NCBI GenBank assembly: GCA_023128035.1
Contig: JAGMES010000011.1
Location: forward strand, 1-62,444
Direction: 5' to 3'
Source: Halanaerobiales bacterium
Lineage (GTDB): Bacteria > Bacillota_F > Halanaerobiia > DY22613
DNA length: 62,444 nt
Shown here: positions 17,832 through 26,873 of the stretch, piece by piece
How positions within the stretch are numbered: the stretch's first letter is position 1
Layout: every line of letters begins with the position of its first letter
Translations under genes and position numbers: made by a program
The notes under the pieces: generated by a model
The model's database searches: none
The model's input: the letters and a program-made list of their open reading frames with translations, nothing else
Told to the model about the DNA's origin: nothing

Positions 17832-18180
17832 CGATTCTCACTCCCTGAACATTGATATTTATTTTAGCAGGCTTAATTCCTGTCATTTTTTCAACAGTGT
17901 AATCCACCTTACCAAGAACATTGTTAGCAACTTCCATGATGTTAACTCCATATTCTACAATAATATAGATGTCAATAAGTACATCATCCTTTTCAATTTT
18001 AACGGATACACCTTTACTTAAATTTTCACGTCCCAAAAGCTCTGCCAAACCGTCCTGTAATGTTTGTGAAGACATGCCAACCAGGCCATAACACTCAACA
18101 GCAGCGAGCCCAGCAATGATCGCAATAACTTCACGCGAAATACTTATTTTTCCATAATCGTTACTTAATTCTTGCCCCAT
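17818..18180 (-). CDS. Asp23/Gls24-family protein (YloU-like)
   Basis: This 120-residue protein of the Asp23/Gls24 (DUF322) family has typical segments: GKISISREVIAIIAGLAAVE at the N-terminus and NVLGKVDYTVEKMTGI near 88-103. Family members are small cytoplasmic proteins associated with the envelope or with lipid metabolism; in Firmicutes YloU always precedes YloV (FakA), as here. The biochemical role is not settled. It is the first gene of the asp23-fakA-degV-recG transcript, divergent from rpmB across 277 bases. Confidence 0.92.
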   Translation of the reverse strand: MGQELSNDYGKISISREVIAIIAGLAAVECYGLVGMSSQTLQDGLAELLGRENLSKGVSVKIEKDDVLIDIYIIVEYGVNIMEVANNVLGKVDYTVEKMTGIKPAKININVQGVRIGATY

Positions 18181-18297
18181 TATATACCCTCCTTCACAAA
18201 TCCACTTTACCTAGTCTTAAAATCTTCGATTTAAAGAAAATTTATTAGACTTTTTCTTTCCATAACTTTTACTCTTCAAATTATTCAACATTTTTTT

Positions 18298-18339
18298 CTT
18301 AAAATCCTTCTTATTTTTCTTAAAATCCTTCTTAATTTT
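18298..18339. repeat. Short tandem repeat in the asp23-rpmB divergent region
   Basis: Two adjacent 21-base units, CTTAAAATCCTTCTTATTTTT and a copy with one difference, lie upstream of the rpmB promoter. No function can be assigned; simple slippage is a sufficient origin. Confidence 0.6.
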
Positions 18340-18359
18340 CAATAAAATATGAATTTCAC

Positions 18360-18388
18360 TTGCATGACAGAAATCTTTGTGTTAGAAT
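18360..18388 (+). promoter_or_regulatory. Sigma-A promoter of rpmB
   Basis: TTGCAT (18360-18365) and TAGAAT (18383-18388) have a 17-base spacer. The start would be near 18395, at a short GGCGCGTTCGCGC palindrome, giving a leader of about 60 bases before rpmB. Confidence 0.75.
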
Positions 18389-18457
18389 TAAGAAGGCGCG
18401 TTCGCGCAAAACATTAGTATTACACTGTTTTAAATGTAACATAAGGAGGTGTAATAG

Positions 18458-18688
18458 ATGGCACAGGTATGTCAAGTCTGTGGAAAAAGTGGCGTAAAAG
18501 CTAGATCCATCGTTAGACGTGGTAAGGCTAAAAGACTAGGCGGAGTTGGTCGTAAAGTTACTGGTATCTCTCTCAGAACTCAAAAACCTAACTTAAAAAG
18601 AGTTAAAGCTATTGTTAATGGTAGCCCTCAAAGAGTACGTGTTTGTACTAACTGCCTTAAGTCTGGCCGGGTTGAAAGAGCCCTTTAA
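18458..18688 (+). CDS. rpmB: 50S ribosomal protein L28
   Basis: This 76-residue L28 includes the conserved GISLRTQKPNLKRVKAI region. It carries CQVC near residues 5-8 and CTNC near 68-71, so it is the zinc-binding form of L28 rather than the zinc-free paralogue. AAGGAGGTG precedes the ATG. Monocistronic, with its own promoter and terminator; divergent from asp23-fakA, as in many Firmicutes. Confidence 0.97.
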   Translation: MAQVCQVCGKSGVKARSIVRRGKAKRLGGVGRKVTGISLRTQKPNLKRVKAIVNGSPQRVRVCTNCLKSGRVERAL

Positions 18689-18700
18689 TCACATAAAAAA

Positions 18701-18730
18701 AAGAACCTTTAATTTAAAGGTTCTTTTTTT
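18701..18730 (+). terminator. Intrinsic terminator of rpmB
   Basis: AAGAACCTTT and AAAGGTTCTT form a 10-bp stem around AATTT and are followed by more T. It is preceded by A-runs, so it may also act in the other direction. Confidence 0.92.
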
Positions 18731-18735
18731 ATTGC

Positions 18736-18845
18736 TTAACGACATTTCAGAAGGCGAGACTCCCCTCCTCTATAGGTAGAAGTGGAAACCTTACAACAAT
18801 TTCAAAACTTCAGAGAGAGTTTGAATTTCCTTCTGAAGTCGTTAA
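18736..18845. repeat. Inverted-repeat-bounded intergenic element, family 2, copy 1
   Basis: This 110-bp element starts TTAACGACATTTCAGAAGG and ends CCTTCTGAAGTCGTTAA, so its ends are an inverted repeat of about 17 bases. A second copy with the same ends and a similar interior (TCAAAACTT, GGTAGAAGTGG-like hairpin) lies at 31824-31933 in the opposite orientation, and a degenerate one at 29890-29945. It has no coding capacity. It looks like a small non-autonomous mobile element or a structured intergenic repeat. Confidence 0.7.
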
Positions 18846-18880
18846 AATTAAGAGATAATAACGGAGTTATTATCTCGGCA

Positions 18881-19387
18881 TTAATACAGTTTTCGACGCA
18901 TTAAAACAGGTCGTGGTAAAAAATACCCCTTGAGAAGTCCATCTCTATATTTTAGAATTTCCTGATAATCTGTCGCAATTTTTTCAAAACCTAATTCAAG
19001 ATAGAATTGAATTGCCCAATTTGCTTCAAAATGTGCAAAGAGAAGAATCTCTTTATATCCTTTGTCTTTGAAAGAATTACAGATCATTTCCATTGTCCTA
19101 CTTCCGAATCCCAATCTATGGTAATCAGCATGAATATAGAATGCTGCAAAATATATCACCTCTGAAGATAAAGAATCCAAACCAATAAATCCAATAGGAT
19201 CACCCAGATTGAGAATTAACCAAATTTCATACTTAGATGAAAATTTGCCTTGATTCCTAAATTTATCAATCTGTCGTTCGAAAACTCCAGGTAAAATTGG
19301 TTTATACATAGGAAGGATAGATTCGAGTACTTCGGCTAAGTAGTCTAAATCTTTATCTTGCGCTTTTGTAAAATGTATACTCCTCAT
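18881..19387 (-). CDS. GNAT-family N-acetyltransferase
   Basis: This 168-residue protein has the acetyl-CoA-binding motif of the GNAT fold, HADYHRLGFGSRTMEMI, near residues 83-99, followed by the family beta strand EILLFAHFEANWAIQFYLELGF. Substrate unknown. It stands alone between repeat copy 18736-18845 and focA; an AAGAGGTG ribosome binding site precedes the ATG. Confidence 0.85.
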   Translation of the reverse strand: MRSIHFTKAQDKDLDYLAEVLESILPMYKPILPGVFERQIDKFRNQGKFSSKYEIWLILNLGDPIGFIGLDSLSSEVIYFAAFYIHADYHRLGFGSRTMEMICNSFKDKGYKEILLFAHFEANWAIQFYLELGFEKIATDYQEILKYRDGLLKGYFLPRPVLMRRKLY

Positions 19388-19476
19388 ACTGTCACCTCTT
19401 TCTACTCTATCCTTGAATTCGTCGTAGACAAAAATTTTCCTTCATAACTTGTAACATTTTTCAATGAAAATTTAAA

Positions 19477-19508
19477 AAATAAACAGTGAAATGAATTCAC
19501 CCCACTGC
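19477..19508 (-). terminator. Probable terminator of the fdh-focA unit
   Basis: CAGTG and CACTG flank an imperfect hairpin just after the focA stop codon. On the minus strand it is followed by TTTATTTTTT. The stem is short, so the call is moderate. Confidence 0.5.
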
Positions 19509-19530
19509 TCTAAAGTTATTATTATTAATT

Positions 19531-20412
19531 TTACTTTGCTGCTTGATTCACATCTGTCCGAATTTCCATCACTTCTTTTTTAGATTTTCGTTGATATAAT
19601 ACCCAATAAATTCCTCCAACGAAAATCGCTCCACCAACAATATTTCCCAAAGCTACAGGAACAAAATTTTTCACCAACATATTCATCCCGTTTAAAGAGG
19701 AAAGAGCTCCTTCCAATCCTGCTGTTTCAACAACTAAACTATTACCTTTAATAAACAATCCCATAGGTATAAAATACATATTTGCAACTACGTGTTCAAA
19801 ACCGCTGACCACAAAAGCCATGATAATAAAATAACATACAGAAACTTTTCCAGCAATATCTTTGGCTGCAGTCATAGCCCATACTGCTAGACATACCAAC
19901 CAGTTACACATAATTCCTCTAAAAAATGCTTCTGAGAATGTCAAATTTACCTTTCCATTAGCAATTTTTAGCATTGATGCGCCTACCAGGTGGTTATTAC
20001 CTTCCCAAAGATTTGTCTTATACATAATATAAACTACAAATATTGCACCAACAAAATTTCCTATAAAGACTATTCCCCAATTACGAAACATTTTGTTCAA
20101 AGTAGTCTTACCATCTAGATAGGCCATAGAAATCAAAGTGTTTCCAGTAAAAAGGCTAGAGCCACAAATTAGTACTAGAATCAGTCCTACACTAAAGATT
20201 GAAGCAAATAAAAATTTTGCAACACCAAGTCCTAAATATTGTGAAGTATCATGGCTCGCCATTGTCGATGCTACACCTGCAATAGCGATATATGCACCCG
20301 CTAAAAATGATGAAATCAATAGTGCATTCAACTTTTGATTTGCCTTTTTAACTCCACTATTTACCGTTAATTGAGCAATTTCTGATGGAATATAATACCC
20401 CATTTCACACAC
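19531..20412 (-). CDS. focA: Formate/nitrite transporter (FocA family)
   Basis: This 293-residue protein has six hydrophobic segments typical of the FNT family of pentameric anion channels. Diagnostic segments include SSLFTGNTLISMAYLDGKTT near residue 85, NWLVCLAVWAM near 170 and GFEHVVANMYFIPMGL near 204. It follows fdhA by 123 bases on the same strand, so the likely substrate is formate, moving it between the cell and medium for the formate dehydrogenase. ATG preceded by AAAGGAGTG. Confidence 0.93.
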   Translation of the reverse strand: MCEMGYYIPSEIAQLTVNSGVKKANQKLNALLISSFLAGAYIAIAGVASTMASHDTSQYLGLGVAKFLFASIFSVGLILVLICGSSLFTGNTLISMAYLDGKTTLNKMFRNWGIVFIGNFVGAIFVVYIMYKTNLWEGNNHLVGASMLKIANGKVNLTFSEAFFRGIMCNWLVCLAVWAMTAAKDIAGKVSVCYFIIMAFVVSGFEHVVANMYFIPMGLFIKGNSLVVETAGLEGALSSLNGMNMLVKNFVPVALGNIVGGAIFVGGIYWVLYQRKSKKEVMEIRTDVNQAAK

Positions 20413-20535
20413 TCCTTTTACTTTAATGTGATTATTTTATTAAGTTCACCAATTTAATATTATATTCCATTTCAGGCATAAAGTCAAACGCCCTTACCCT
20501 GAAGAGCTCAAAATAGGATCATCTAATCTAAATAT

Positions 20536-23250
20536 TCACACTTTTTCGACTTTTACTGCAGAAACCTTTAATTCAGGGATTTTTGCTTCTGGATCAAGTA
20601 CAGGATTTGTTAAACAATTCGCTGGGCTTTCTGCATAATGGAAAGGCATAAATAATTGACCAGTTTGTACCCTATAACATACTCTAGCAAAGGTTTCCAC
20701 TTCCCCTCGTCGTGAAATAACTCTCACTCGATCTCCATCTCGAATCTTAAGTTTGGCTGCATCTTTTTTGTTTATTTCAACATACGCATCTGATTCATAC
20801 TCATTAATAGCTTTTGAACGTCTGGTCATTGTCCCAGTATGGAAATGATATAACATTCGACCTGTCATCAAGATATATTGATATTCTTCATCTGGTTCTT
20901 CTGCTGGTGGAATATATGTAACAGAAAAGAATTTACCTTTTCCTCCATGAGCATGTGTTGCAAATTGACCAGCATGCAAGAACTTTGTGCCTTGATGTTT
21001 CCTATCCAAACATGGCCATTGAAGACTTTTTTCTTTTAGGCGATCATGATAAATACCACCATAAATCGGAGTCACTTTAGCAATCTCTTTCATAATCTCT
21101 TCTGCTGAATTATACTTCATCTCATATCCCATCCGTTTGGAAAGATCTGCGATTATTTCCCAATCTGCTCTTGCAAGGCCCGGTGATTCAATTGCTTTAT
21201 TAACTAATTGAACCCTTCTTTCGGTATTCGTAAAAGTTCCATCTTTTTCTGCAAAACTTGAGGCAGGCAATATAACATCAGCAAACTCTGCTGTCTCAGT
21301 CAAAAATATATCCTGAACAATTAAAAAATCAAGACTTTCCAGAGCTTTAATTACATGGTTTTGATCTGGATCAGAGATAACAGGATTTTCTCCCATGATA
21401 TACATGGCTTTTATATCTTCTCCTGATTTATTTAGCATCTCTTGAATAGTTAGACCCACTTTTTCAGATAACTTAGCTTGCCAGATTTTTTCAAATTTCG
21501 CACAGTTAGCTGAATTATTAACAACTTGATATCCTGGGTAGACGTTAGGTAAGGCTGCTAAATCACAAGCCCCTTGCACATTGTTTTGCCCTCTCAAAGG
21601 ATTGACCCCTGTACTTTCCCGACCAACATTACCTGTTAACAGGGCCAAATTTGCTAAAGCTAAAACATTATCCGTACCAGTCTTATGCTGGGTAATCCCC
21701 ATTGCATAATAGATCGCACCCCGATCGTTAGATGCAAAAAGACGAGCAGCTTTAATAATATCTTCAGCAAGAACTTTTGTTATCTTCTCTACTTTTTCAG
21801 GAGTATACTCTGCTACAATGCTCTCGATTATTTCAAAATTAATAGTTCTTTTCTCGATAAACTCTTTATCATGAAGATTTTCCTTAATTATTACATGCAT
21901 CAATCCATTAATTAAAGCTACATCTGTACCAGGTCTTTGAGCCAGGTTTACATTTGCATATGATGAAAGTTCAATCTCCCTCGGATCTGCAACAATTAAC
22001 TTAGCGCCCTTTTTAATCGCTCTTTTTATTTTACTCCCAATCACTGGATGATTCTCTGTTGGATTTGAGCCAATTACAAAAATAACATCTGACCTTTCTA
22101 CTTCTTCAATAGAATTTGTCATAGCTCCAGAACCAAAGGCTTTCTCAAGTCCTACTACCGTTGAAGCATGACAAAGCCGTGCACAATGATCTATATTATT
22201 TGTTCCAATTACTGCCCTCATAAATTTCTGCATCAAATAATTTTCTTCATTTGTACACTTAGCAGAACTCAATCCTGCAATAGAATCACTTCCACATTTT
22301 ATTTTTATTTCACTTAATTTATTTGCTACAAAATCCAATGCTTCATCCCAAGAAACTTCTTTAAAGCTACCATCTCTCTTAATTAATGGAGTTGTTAAAC
22401 GATCTGCATGATTGATATAGTCATAACCAAATCTTCCTTTTACACAAGATTCACCCATCGGATTTGGTGAATCTTTTTTATATACTGAGCCTACCTGAAT
22501 GACTTTATTATCTTTTATGCGAAGTTCCAGTTGGCAACCTACTCCACAATAAGGACAGGTGGTCTGGACTTTCTTAAAATCATAAGCCCTACCCCTTCTT
22601 TTTGATGGTTTATAAGTCAAAGCAGCAGTTGGGCAGATCTCCACACACTGACCACAAAATACACAACTAGAATAATCTCCTCCTAAACCCTTATCAAAAG
22701 GAGTGGCGACTTTGGATTGAAAACCTCTATTTACAAACTCAATTGCATAGGAAGATTGAATCTCTTGATCTACTCTAATACATTTACCACACAAAATACA
22801 TTTATCTGGATCTACTTCGATAAAAGGATTTTCATTCTGAATCTCAAACCTAGATTTAGTTTTACTACCATAACTTGATTCGGTTACTCCATATTCATAA
22901 GCCAAATCCTGAAGAGAACAGTTACCATTTGCTTCACAAGTTAGGCAATCTAAAGGATGGTCTGCTAATAACAATTCCAAAATTGTCTTTCTAGATCTGA
23001 TTACCTTATCACTATCTGTAAATATCTTCATCCCCTCAATAACAGGAGTTGTACAAGCAGCGACCAGTTTATTCTCTCCGGATCTCTTACTTTCATCTAT
23101 TTCGACTATACACATTCTACAAGCCCCAACATTGCTCAAATTTGGATCATGACAAAGAGTAGGAATCTTGATTCCTTTTTCCTGAGCTACCTCTAGAATC
23201 GTTTGGTCTGGTTTAGCCTTATATTGAAAATTATTTATCGTTATCAACAT
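20536..23250 (-). CDS. fdhA: Formate dehydrogenase catalytic subunit, Cys type, with NuoG-like N-terminus
   Basis: This 904-residue molybdenum- or tungsten-dependent enzyme interconverts formate and CO2. Residues 1-220 resemble NuoG/HydA: [2Fe-2S] cysteines 33, 44, 47 and 66, a [4Fe-4S] motif near 102-111, and two ferredoxin clusters (151-158 and 196-206). Residues 230-900 are the molybdopterin enzyme with its own [4Fe-4S] cluster (TCPYCGVGCQ, 231-240). The active-site residue is Cys360 in DHCARLCHAS, where selenocysteine is found in many relatives, even though this organism uses selenocysteine in glycine reductase. It follows the NuoF-like gene with 1 base between, forming a NuoE-NuoF-FdhA NAD-linked complex. 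Direction (formate oxidation or CO2 reduction) cannot be told from sequence. Confidence 0.95.
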   Translation of the reverse strand: MLITINNFQYKAKPDQTILEVAQEKGIKIPTLCHDPNLSNVGACRMCIVEIDESKRSGENKLVAACTTPVIEGMKIFTDSDKVIRSRKTILELLLADHPLDCLTCEANGNCSLQDLAYEYGVTESSYGSKTKSRFEIQNENPFIEVDPDKCILCGKCIRVDQEIQSSYAIEFVNRGFQSKVATPFDKGLGGDYSSCVFCGQCVEICPTAALTYKPSKRRGRAYDFKKVQTTCPYCGVGCQLELRIKDNKVIQVGSVYKKDSPNPMGESCVKGRFGYDYINHADRLTTPLIKRDGSFKEVSWDEALDFVANKLSEIKIKCGSDSIAGLSSAKCTNEENYLMQKFMRAVIGTNNIDHCARLCHASTVVGLEKAFGSGAMTNSIEEVERSDVIFVIGSNPTENHPVIGSKIKRAIKKGAKLIVADPREIELSSYANVNLAQRPGTDVALINGLMHVIIKENLHDKEFIEKRTINFEIIESIVAEYTPEKVEKITKVLAEDIIKAARLFASNDRGAIYYAMGITQHKTGTDNVLALANLALLTGNVGRESTGVNPLRGQNNVQGACDLAALPNVYPGYQVVNNSANCAKFEKIWQAKLSEKVGLTIQEMLNKSGEDIKAMYIMGENPVISDPDQNHVIKALESLDFLIVQDIFLTETAEFADVILPASSFAEKDGTFTNTERRVQLVNKAIESPGLARADWEIIADLSKRMGYEMKYNSAEEIMKEIAKVTPIYGGIYHDRLKEKSLQWPCLDRKHQGTKFLHAGQFATHAHGGKGKFFSVTYIPPAEEPDEEYQYILMTGRMLYHFHTGTMTRRSKAINEYESDAYVEINKKDAAKLKIRDGDRVRVISRRGEVETFARVCYRVQTGQLFMPFHYAESPANCLTNPVLDPEAKIPELKVSAVKVEKV

Positions 23251-23251
23251 T

Positions 23252-24886
23252 TCATATCAACCCCTTCTTCAACCCTTTGCATTGGCGACTTAGACAGCGC
23301 TTTTCGTTGATATGAGCCTCATATTCATCTCGGAAAAATTTTATTGTGCTCAAAACAGGATTTGGAGCAGTCTGGCCTAAACCACATAATGATGTTTCTT
23401 TAATCATTTCAGATAAAGATATTAATTTTTCGATATCACCAGGTTCTCCTTTTCCCTCTATAATTCTTTCTAAAATTTCCAACATCTTCTTCGTTCCAAC
23501 TCTACAAGGAGTACATTTTCCACAGGATTCATCCTGAGTAAAGTCTAAAAAGAATCGTGCAACATCTACCATGCAAGTATCTTCATCCATAATAATTAAT
23601 CCACCTGAACCTATAATCGCTCCGATCTCTTTAAGGGATTCATAATCAATAGGTAAATCAAGATATTCTTCTGGAACAGTTCCGCCAGATGGGCCACCTA
23701 TTTGAGCTGCTTTGAATTTTTTACCATTTGGAATTCCACCTGAAATATTATAAATAATTTCACGCAATGTAGTTCCCATGGGCACTTCTACAAGTCCAGT
23801 CTCATTCACATCTCCTGCGATTGCAAAAACTTTTGTGCCTTTGCTTTTTTCAGTTCCTATCCTGCTAAACCATTGACTCCCCTTAAGGATAATCGAGGGA
23901 ATATTCGCAAAAGTTTCAACATTATTAATTAGCGTCGGTTTCCCCCATAGCCCTGAATTTGCAGGATATGGGGGTTTAGATCTAGGTTGCCCACGTTTGC
24001 CCTCAATAGAGGCGATAAGAGCGGTCTCTTCACCACACACAAATGCTCCAGCTCCTACTCGAATCTCTAAATCAAAAGAAAACTTTGTGCCAAAAAGATT
24101 TTGTCCAAGATATCCTGCTTTCTGCGCATCAGCAATTGCCTTTGTTAGATTTCTAATTACCAGAGGGTATTCAGCTCTTACATATATAAAACCTCGATTA
24201 GAACCTATAGCATAACCAGCAATTACCATAGCCTCGATCACACTATGAGGATCACCTTCAAGAATACTGCGATCCATGAAAGCTCCTGGATCTCCTTCAT
24301 CAGCATTGCAGACCACAAATTTTTGTCCATCTTGAGCTCTATATGTAAAATCCCATTTTAAACCCGTAGGAAAACCTGCCCCTCCACGCCCTCTTAAACC
24401 AGACGATTTGATCTCTTTAATTACTTTTTCTTGTGTCATCACAGTTAAAACTTTCTTCAAAGCTTGATATCCATCTTTTTTAAGATAATCATTGATATTG
24501 TTAGGATCAATAAATCCCGTATTTCTTAAAGCAATTCTAGTCTGACCTCTAAAGAAACTCAATTTTGTATAGTCAGTTATTTTGTGACCATTTTCTTCTA
24601 CTAAAAGTGATGCCACTACCTTTCCTCTTAGCAAATGTTTTTCAACAATTTTTTGGACATCAGTCACTGTGACCTTACCATAAAAAGTTTTATCTGGCAT
24701 AATAATAACTGTTGGCCCCATACTACACGGACCCAAACAACCAGTTTTTTTAATCACTTCGTGAATGCTATACTCTCCAAATAGATCATATCTCTTTAAT
24801 ACTTCTACAAATTTGGCTTCAATCTCTTTAGCCCCTGACGATAAACAACCTGTACCTACACAGATGAATATCTCTTTCTTTCCCAT
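23252..24886 (-). CDS. NuoF-like NADH-binding subunit of formate dehydrogenase
   Basis: This 544-residue protein has a thioredoxin-like [2Fe-2S] N-terminus (VGTGCLSSG and [12 protein letters not shown]), FMN/NADH-binding motifs ([30 protein letters not shown]) and a [4Fe-4S] cluster ([12 protein letters not shown] near 453). It is a close paralogue of the N-terminal half of the hydrogenase fusion at 6914-9946, but it stops just after FRDEYEAHI with a short Cys-containing tail ([10 protein letters not shown]) instead of the flavoprotein module. It links the formate dehydrogenase to NAD(H). It sits between the NuoE-like and fdhA genes. Confidence 0.94.
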   Translation of the reverse strand: MGKKEIFICVGTGCLSSGAKEIEAKFVEVLKRYDLFGEYSIHEVIKKTGCLGPCSMGPTVIIMPDKTFYGKVTVTDVQKIVEKHLLRGKVVASLLVEENGHKITDYTKLSFFRGQTRIALRNTGFIDPNNINDYLKKDGYQALKKVLTVMTQEKVIKEIKSSGLRGRGGAGFPTGLKWDFTYRAQDGQKFVVCNADEGDPGAFMDRSILEGDPHSVIEAMVIAGYAIGSNRGFIYVRAEYPLVIRNLTKAIADAQKAGYLGQNLFGTKFSFDLEIRVGAGAFVCGEETALIASIEGKRGQPRSKPPYPANSGLWGKPTLINNVETFANIPSIILKGSQWFSRIGTEKSKGTKVFAIAGDVNETGLVEVPMGTTLREIIYNISGGIPNGKKFKAAQIGGPSGGTVPEEYLDLPIDYESLKEIGAIIGSGGLIIMDEDTCMVDVARFFLDFTQDESCGKCTPCRVGTKKMLEILERIIEGKGEPGDIEKLISLSEMIKETSLCGLGQTAPNPVLSTIKFFRDEYEAHINEKRCLSRQCKGLKKGLI

Positions 24887-24921
24887 AATTATCTCCCTTC
24901 AATTTGATTTAAATGAACATA

Positions 24922-25383
24922 TTAATACTTAGAGAGAATTTCAGGTATCTTTTCAGGTTTCAATTGTCCATACACTTTCTCATCAATCATCATAACTGGT
25001 GCCATACTACATGTTCCAACACATCTAGTTATAGTCAACGTAAAACGATTATCTTCACTGGTACCCCCAATCTCAACTCCCAATTCTTCTTTTATCTTTT
25101 CTAAAACTGCCTCTGCTCCCTTCACATAACAAGCAGTCCCCATACAAACTCCAATAGTATGCTTGCCCTTCGGAGCAGTTGAAAATAAAGAATAAAAAGT
25201 TACTACACCATAAACTTTACTGAAAGGTATATTTAATCTCTTCGCAACATAATTCTGAACCTCCAAGGGCAGATAACCTACAATATTCTGTACTTCATGC
25301 AAAACAGGGATCAAGTTTCCAGACTGACCATTATACTTTTCAATAATAGAATCTAACTCATGAAAGTCTTGTCTATCCATCAT
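24922..25383 (-). CDS. NuoE-like [2Fe-2S] subunit of formate dehydrogenase
   Basis: This 153-residue NuoE-family protein has a helical N-terminus and a [2Fe-2S] domain with CMGTACYVKGAE and TRCVGTCSMAPV. It is a paralogue of the hydrogenase subunit at 10350-10838. It is the first gene of the formate dehydrogenase operon and should dock on the NuoF-like subunit to pass electrons to or from NAD(H). GGGGTTG-type ribosome binding site before the ATG. Confidence 0.92.
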   Translation of the reverse strand: MMDRQDFHELDSIIEKYNGQSGNLIPVLHEVQNIVGYLPLEVQNYVAKRLNIPFSKVYGVVTFYSLFSTAPKGKHTIGVCMGTACYVKGAEAVLEKIKEELGVEIGGTSEDNRFTLTITRCVGTCSMAPVMMIDEKVYGQLKPEKIPEILSKY

Positions 25384-25606
25384 TCAACCCCTTTTCATTT
25401 TATCAGTCAAGATATTTTATTTGCTAACACGCCGATTTATGTACTAATTCAACTAAATAGAATATAAAAACCATGTAATTGTGAACTGTTGTAATAGTAG
25501 ATTTAGGGAAATGGTAATTTTTTGTAATAAATACATTAGGAAAATATGTGACGTTTTAAGTCAGCTCGACACCTAAAAAATCAACTCAAAAAGACCCAAT
25601 TTACTC
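25384..25606. other. Upstream region of the formate dehydrogenase operon
   Basis: No gene is seen in this AT-rich gap. It must hold the promoter of the NuoE-NuoF-fdhA unit, but I find no pair of boxes with good consensus and spacing. The terminator of the glycine reductase operon follows at 25607-25657. Confidence 0.4.
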
Positions 25607-25657
25607 AAAAAAATAAAAAGAACTCCCAACGTGCCTTTTAGCAAGCGTCAGAAGCCC
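25607..25657 (-). terminator. Terminator of the glycine reductase operon
   Basis: On the minus strand GGGCTTCTGACG pairs with CGTTGGGAGTTC, using several G-T pairs, around an inner CTTGC/GCA hairpin. It is followed by TTTTTATTTTTTT. It lies 40 bases after the grdD stop codon. Confidence 0.75.
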
Positions 25658-25697
25658 TTTTTGTATACTATGCTTTTTTTATTGAAATGTGACTTTT

Positions 25698-26855
25698 TTA
25701 TATAATATATCCTGCTTTTTTTAGAAGCTCTTTAGATTTATGTTCATGAACTCTTGAAACTAATATTACCGGGCCAGTACACCCCATACCAGTCTCAGCA
25801 TAGATACCTTCTTTCCATAATACTTTAACAGCATCATCCAACTGAAGAATATCTATTCCTGGAATCTCTTCATCAACAATCCCCTTTGGAGGAACTTTAA
25901 CTTCTTCAGCCGCTGGAGTTGCTGATTTTTTCAATCCTTCTAGCTTATCATTCAATCCAGCTTTCTTAGCACTCTTAATCTCAGCATCAGCAATCTCAGT
26001 AATCTTACCTTGAGCCGCATCAGCTGCATATCGGATAGCTCCTTGAACAACAGGTGCACCTGAAGCTCTAGAAAGAATTCCGATAATCATGCCAAAGCCT
26101 TCACCTACACCAGGACCATAACCGTAACCCATTGCCTCAAAGCTTCCACCAGTAGTAAAACTAGAGAAAACTTTCATTAACAGGTTACCAGTTAAAGTAT
26201 CGGTAATCATAACATCTGGTGTTCCCATTAAGAGGTCATTTCCTCTCATTACAACACCTTTATCAGCACGAGCTGATTCAGCAAAATGAACATTATATCC
26301 ATTTTCATTTAAGTCTTTCAAAATCTTTTCACATTGACGAGCACCATCTACATTTAAAATTCCGATTTTAGGCTCTTTAATACCAATCGCTTTAGCAGCT
26401 GCAATACCATAAATACCGTTTTTAACCATTGCAGCAACTCTATTAGTATCAGATGTACCAGTAGTTGTTGCAATAATCATCTCACGACCAGTACCTGGAG
26501 TAATTACACGACCAACTGTAGAAACTCCGATTGGAAAGTTATAATGCATGGTTACAGCAGCATCTGCTTCACCACTTTTTAGCATAGCTTCCATCTTTTC
26601 ATGAGCTTCCTTATCACAATTTGTCTCATGAAGTTCTAAAGTGGTATCGCAAGTTGGACCGATGAGAACCACTTCCAGATCAGTATTTTTACTCTGAGCC
26701 ATCTCAGCACCTTTGACTAATTCTAAATGTCCATGCTCACTGCCAAGGGTAGTTAAAATAACTCTCGTTTTTTTGCCAAATGACCCAGTTTCTATAGCAT
26801 CTGCGATCTGATTGAAAATTTGACCTAACTTTTTTGTTGAATCTAAACCTGGCAC
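25698..26855 (-). CDS. grdD: Glycine reductase component C, alpha subunit (GrdD)
   Basis: With GrdC this 385-residue protein forms component C, which releases acetyl phosphate from the acetyl-selenide/thioester intermediate. It has the PlsX/phosphotransacetylase-like fold of the family. The C-terminal motif ETGMGCTGPVILVS carries the conserved Cys thought to hold the acetyl group. It is the last gene of the grd operon, 18 bases after grdC. Confidence 0.95.
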   Translation of the reverse strand: MPGLDSTKKLGQIFNQIADAIETGSFGKKTRVILTTLGSEHGHLELVKGAEMAQSKNTDLEVVLIGPTCDTTLELHETNCDKEAHEKMEAMLKSGEADAAVTMHYNFPIGVSTVGRVITPGTGREMIIATTTGTSDTNRVAAMVKNGIYGIAAAKAIGIKEPKIGILNVDGARQCEKILKDLNENGYNVHFAESARADKGVVMRGNDLLMGTPDVMITDTLTGNLLMKVFSSFTTGGSFEAMGYGYGPGVGEGFGMIIGILSRASGAPVVQGAIRYAADAAQGKITEIADAEIKSAKKAGLNDKLEGLKKSATPAAEEVKVPPKGIVDEEIPGIDILQLDDAVKVLWKEGIYAETGMGCTGPVILVSRVHEHKSKELLKKAGYII

Positions 26856-26873
26856 AATCTCACCCCCTTATGC

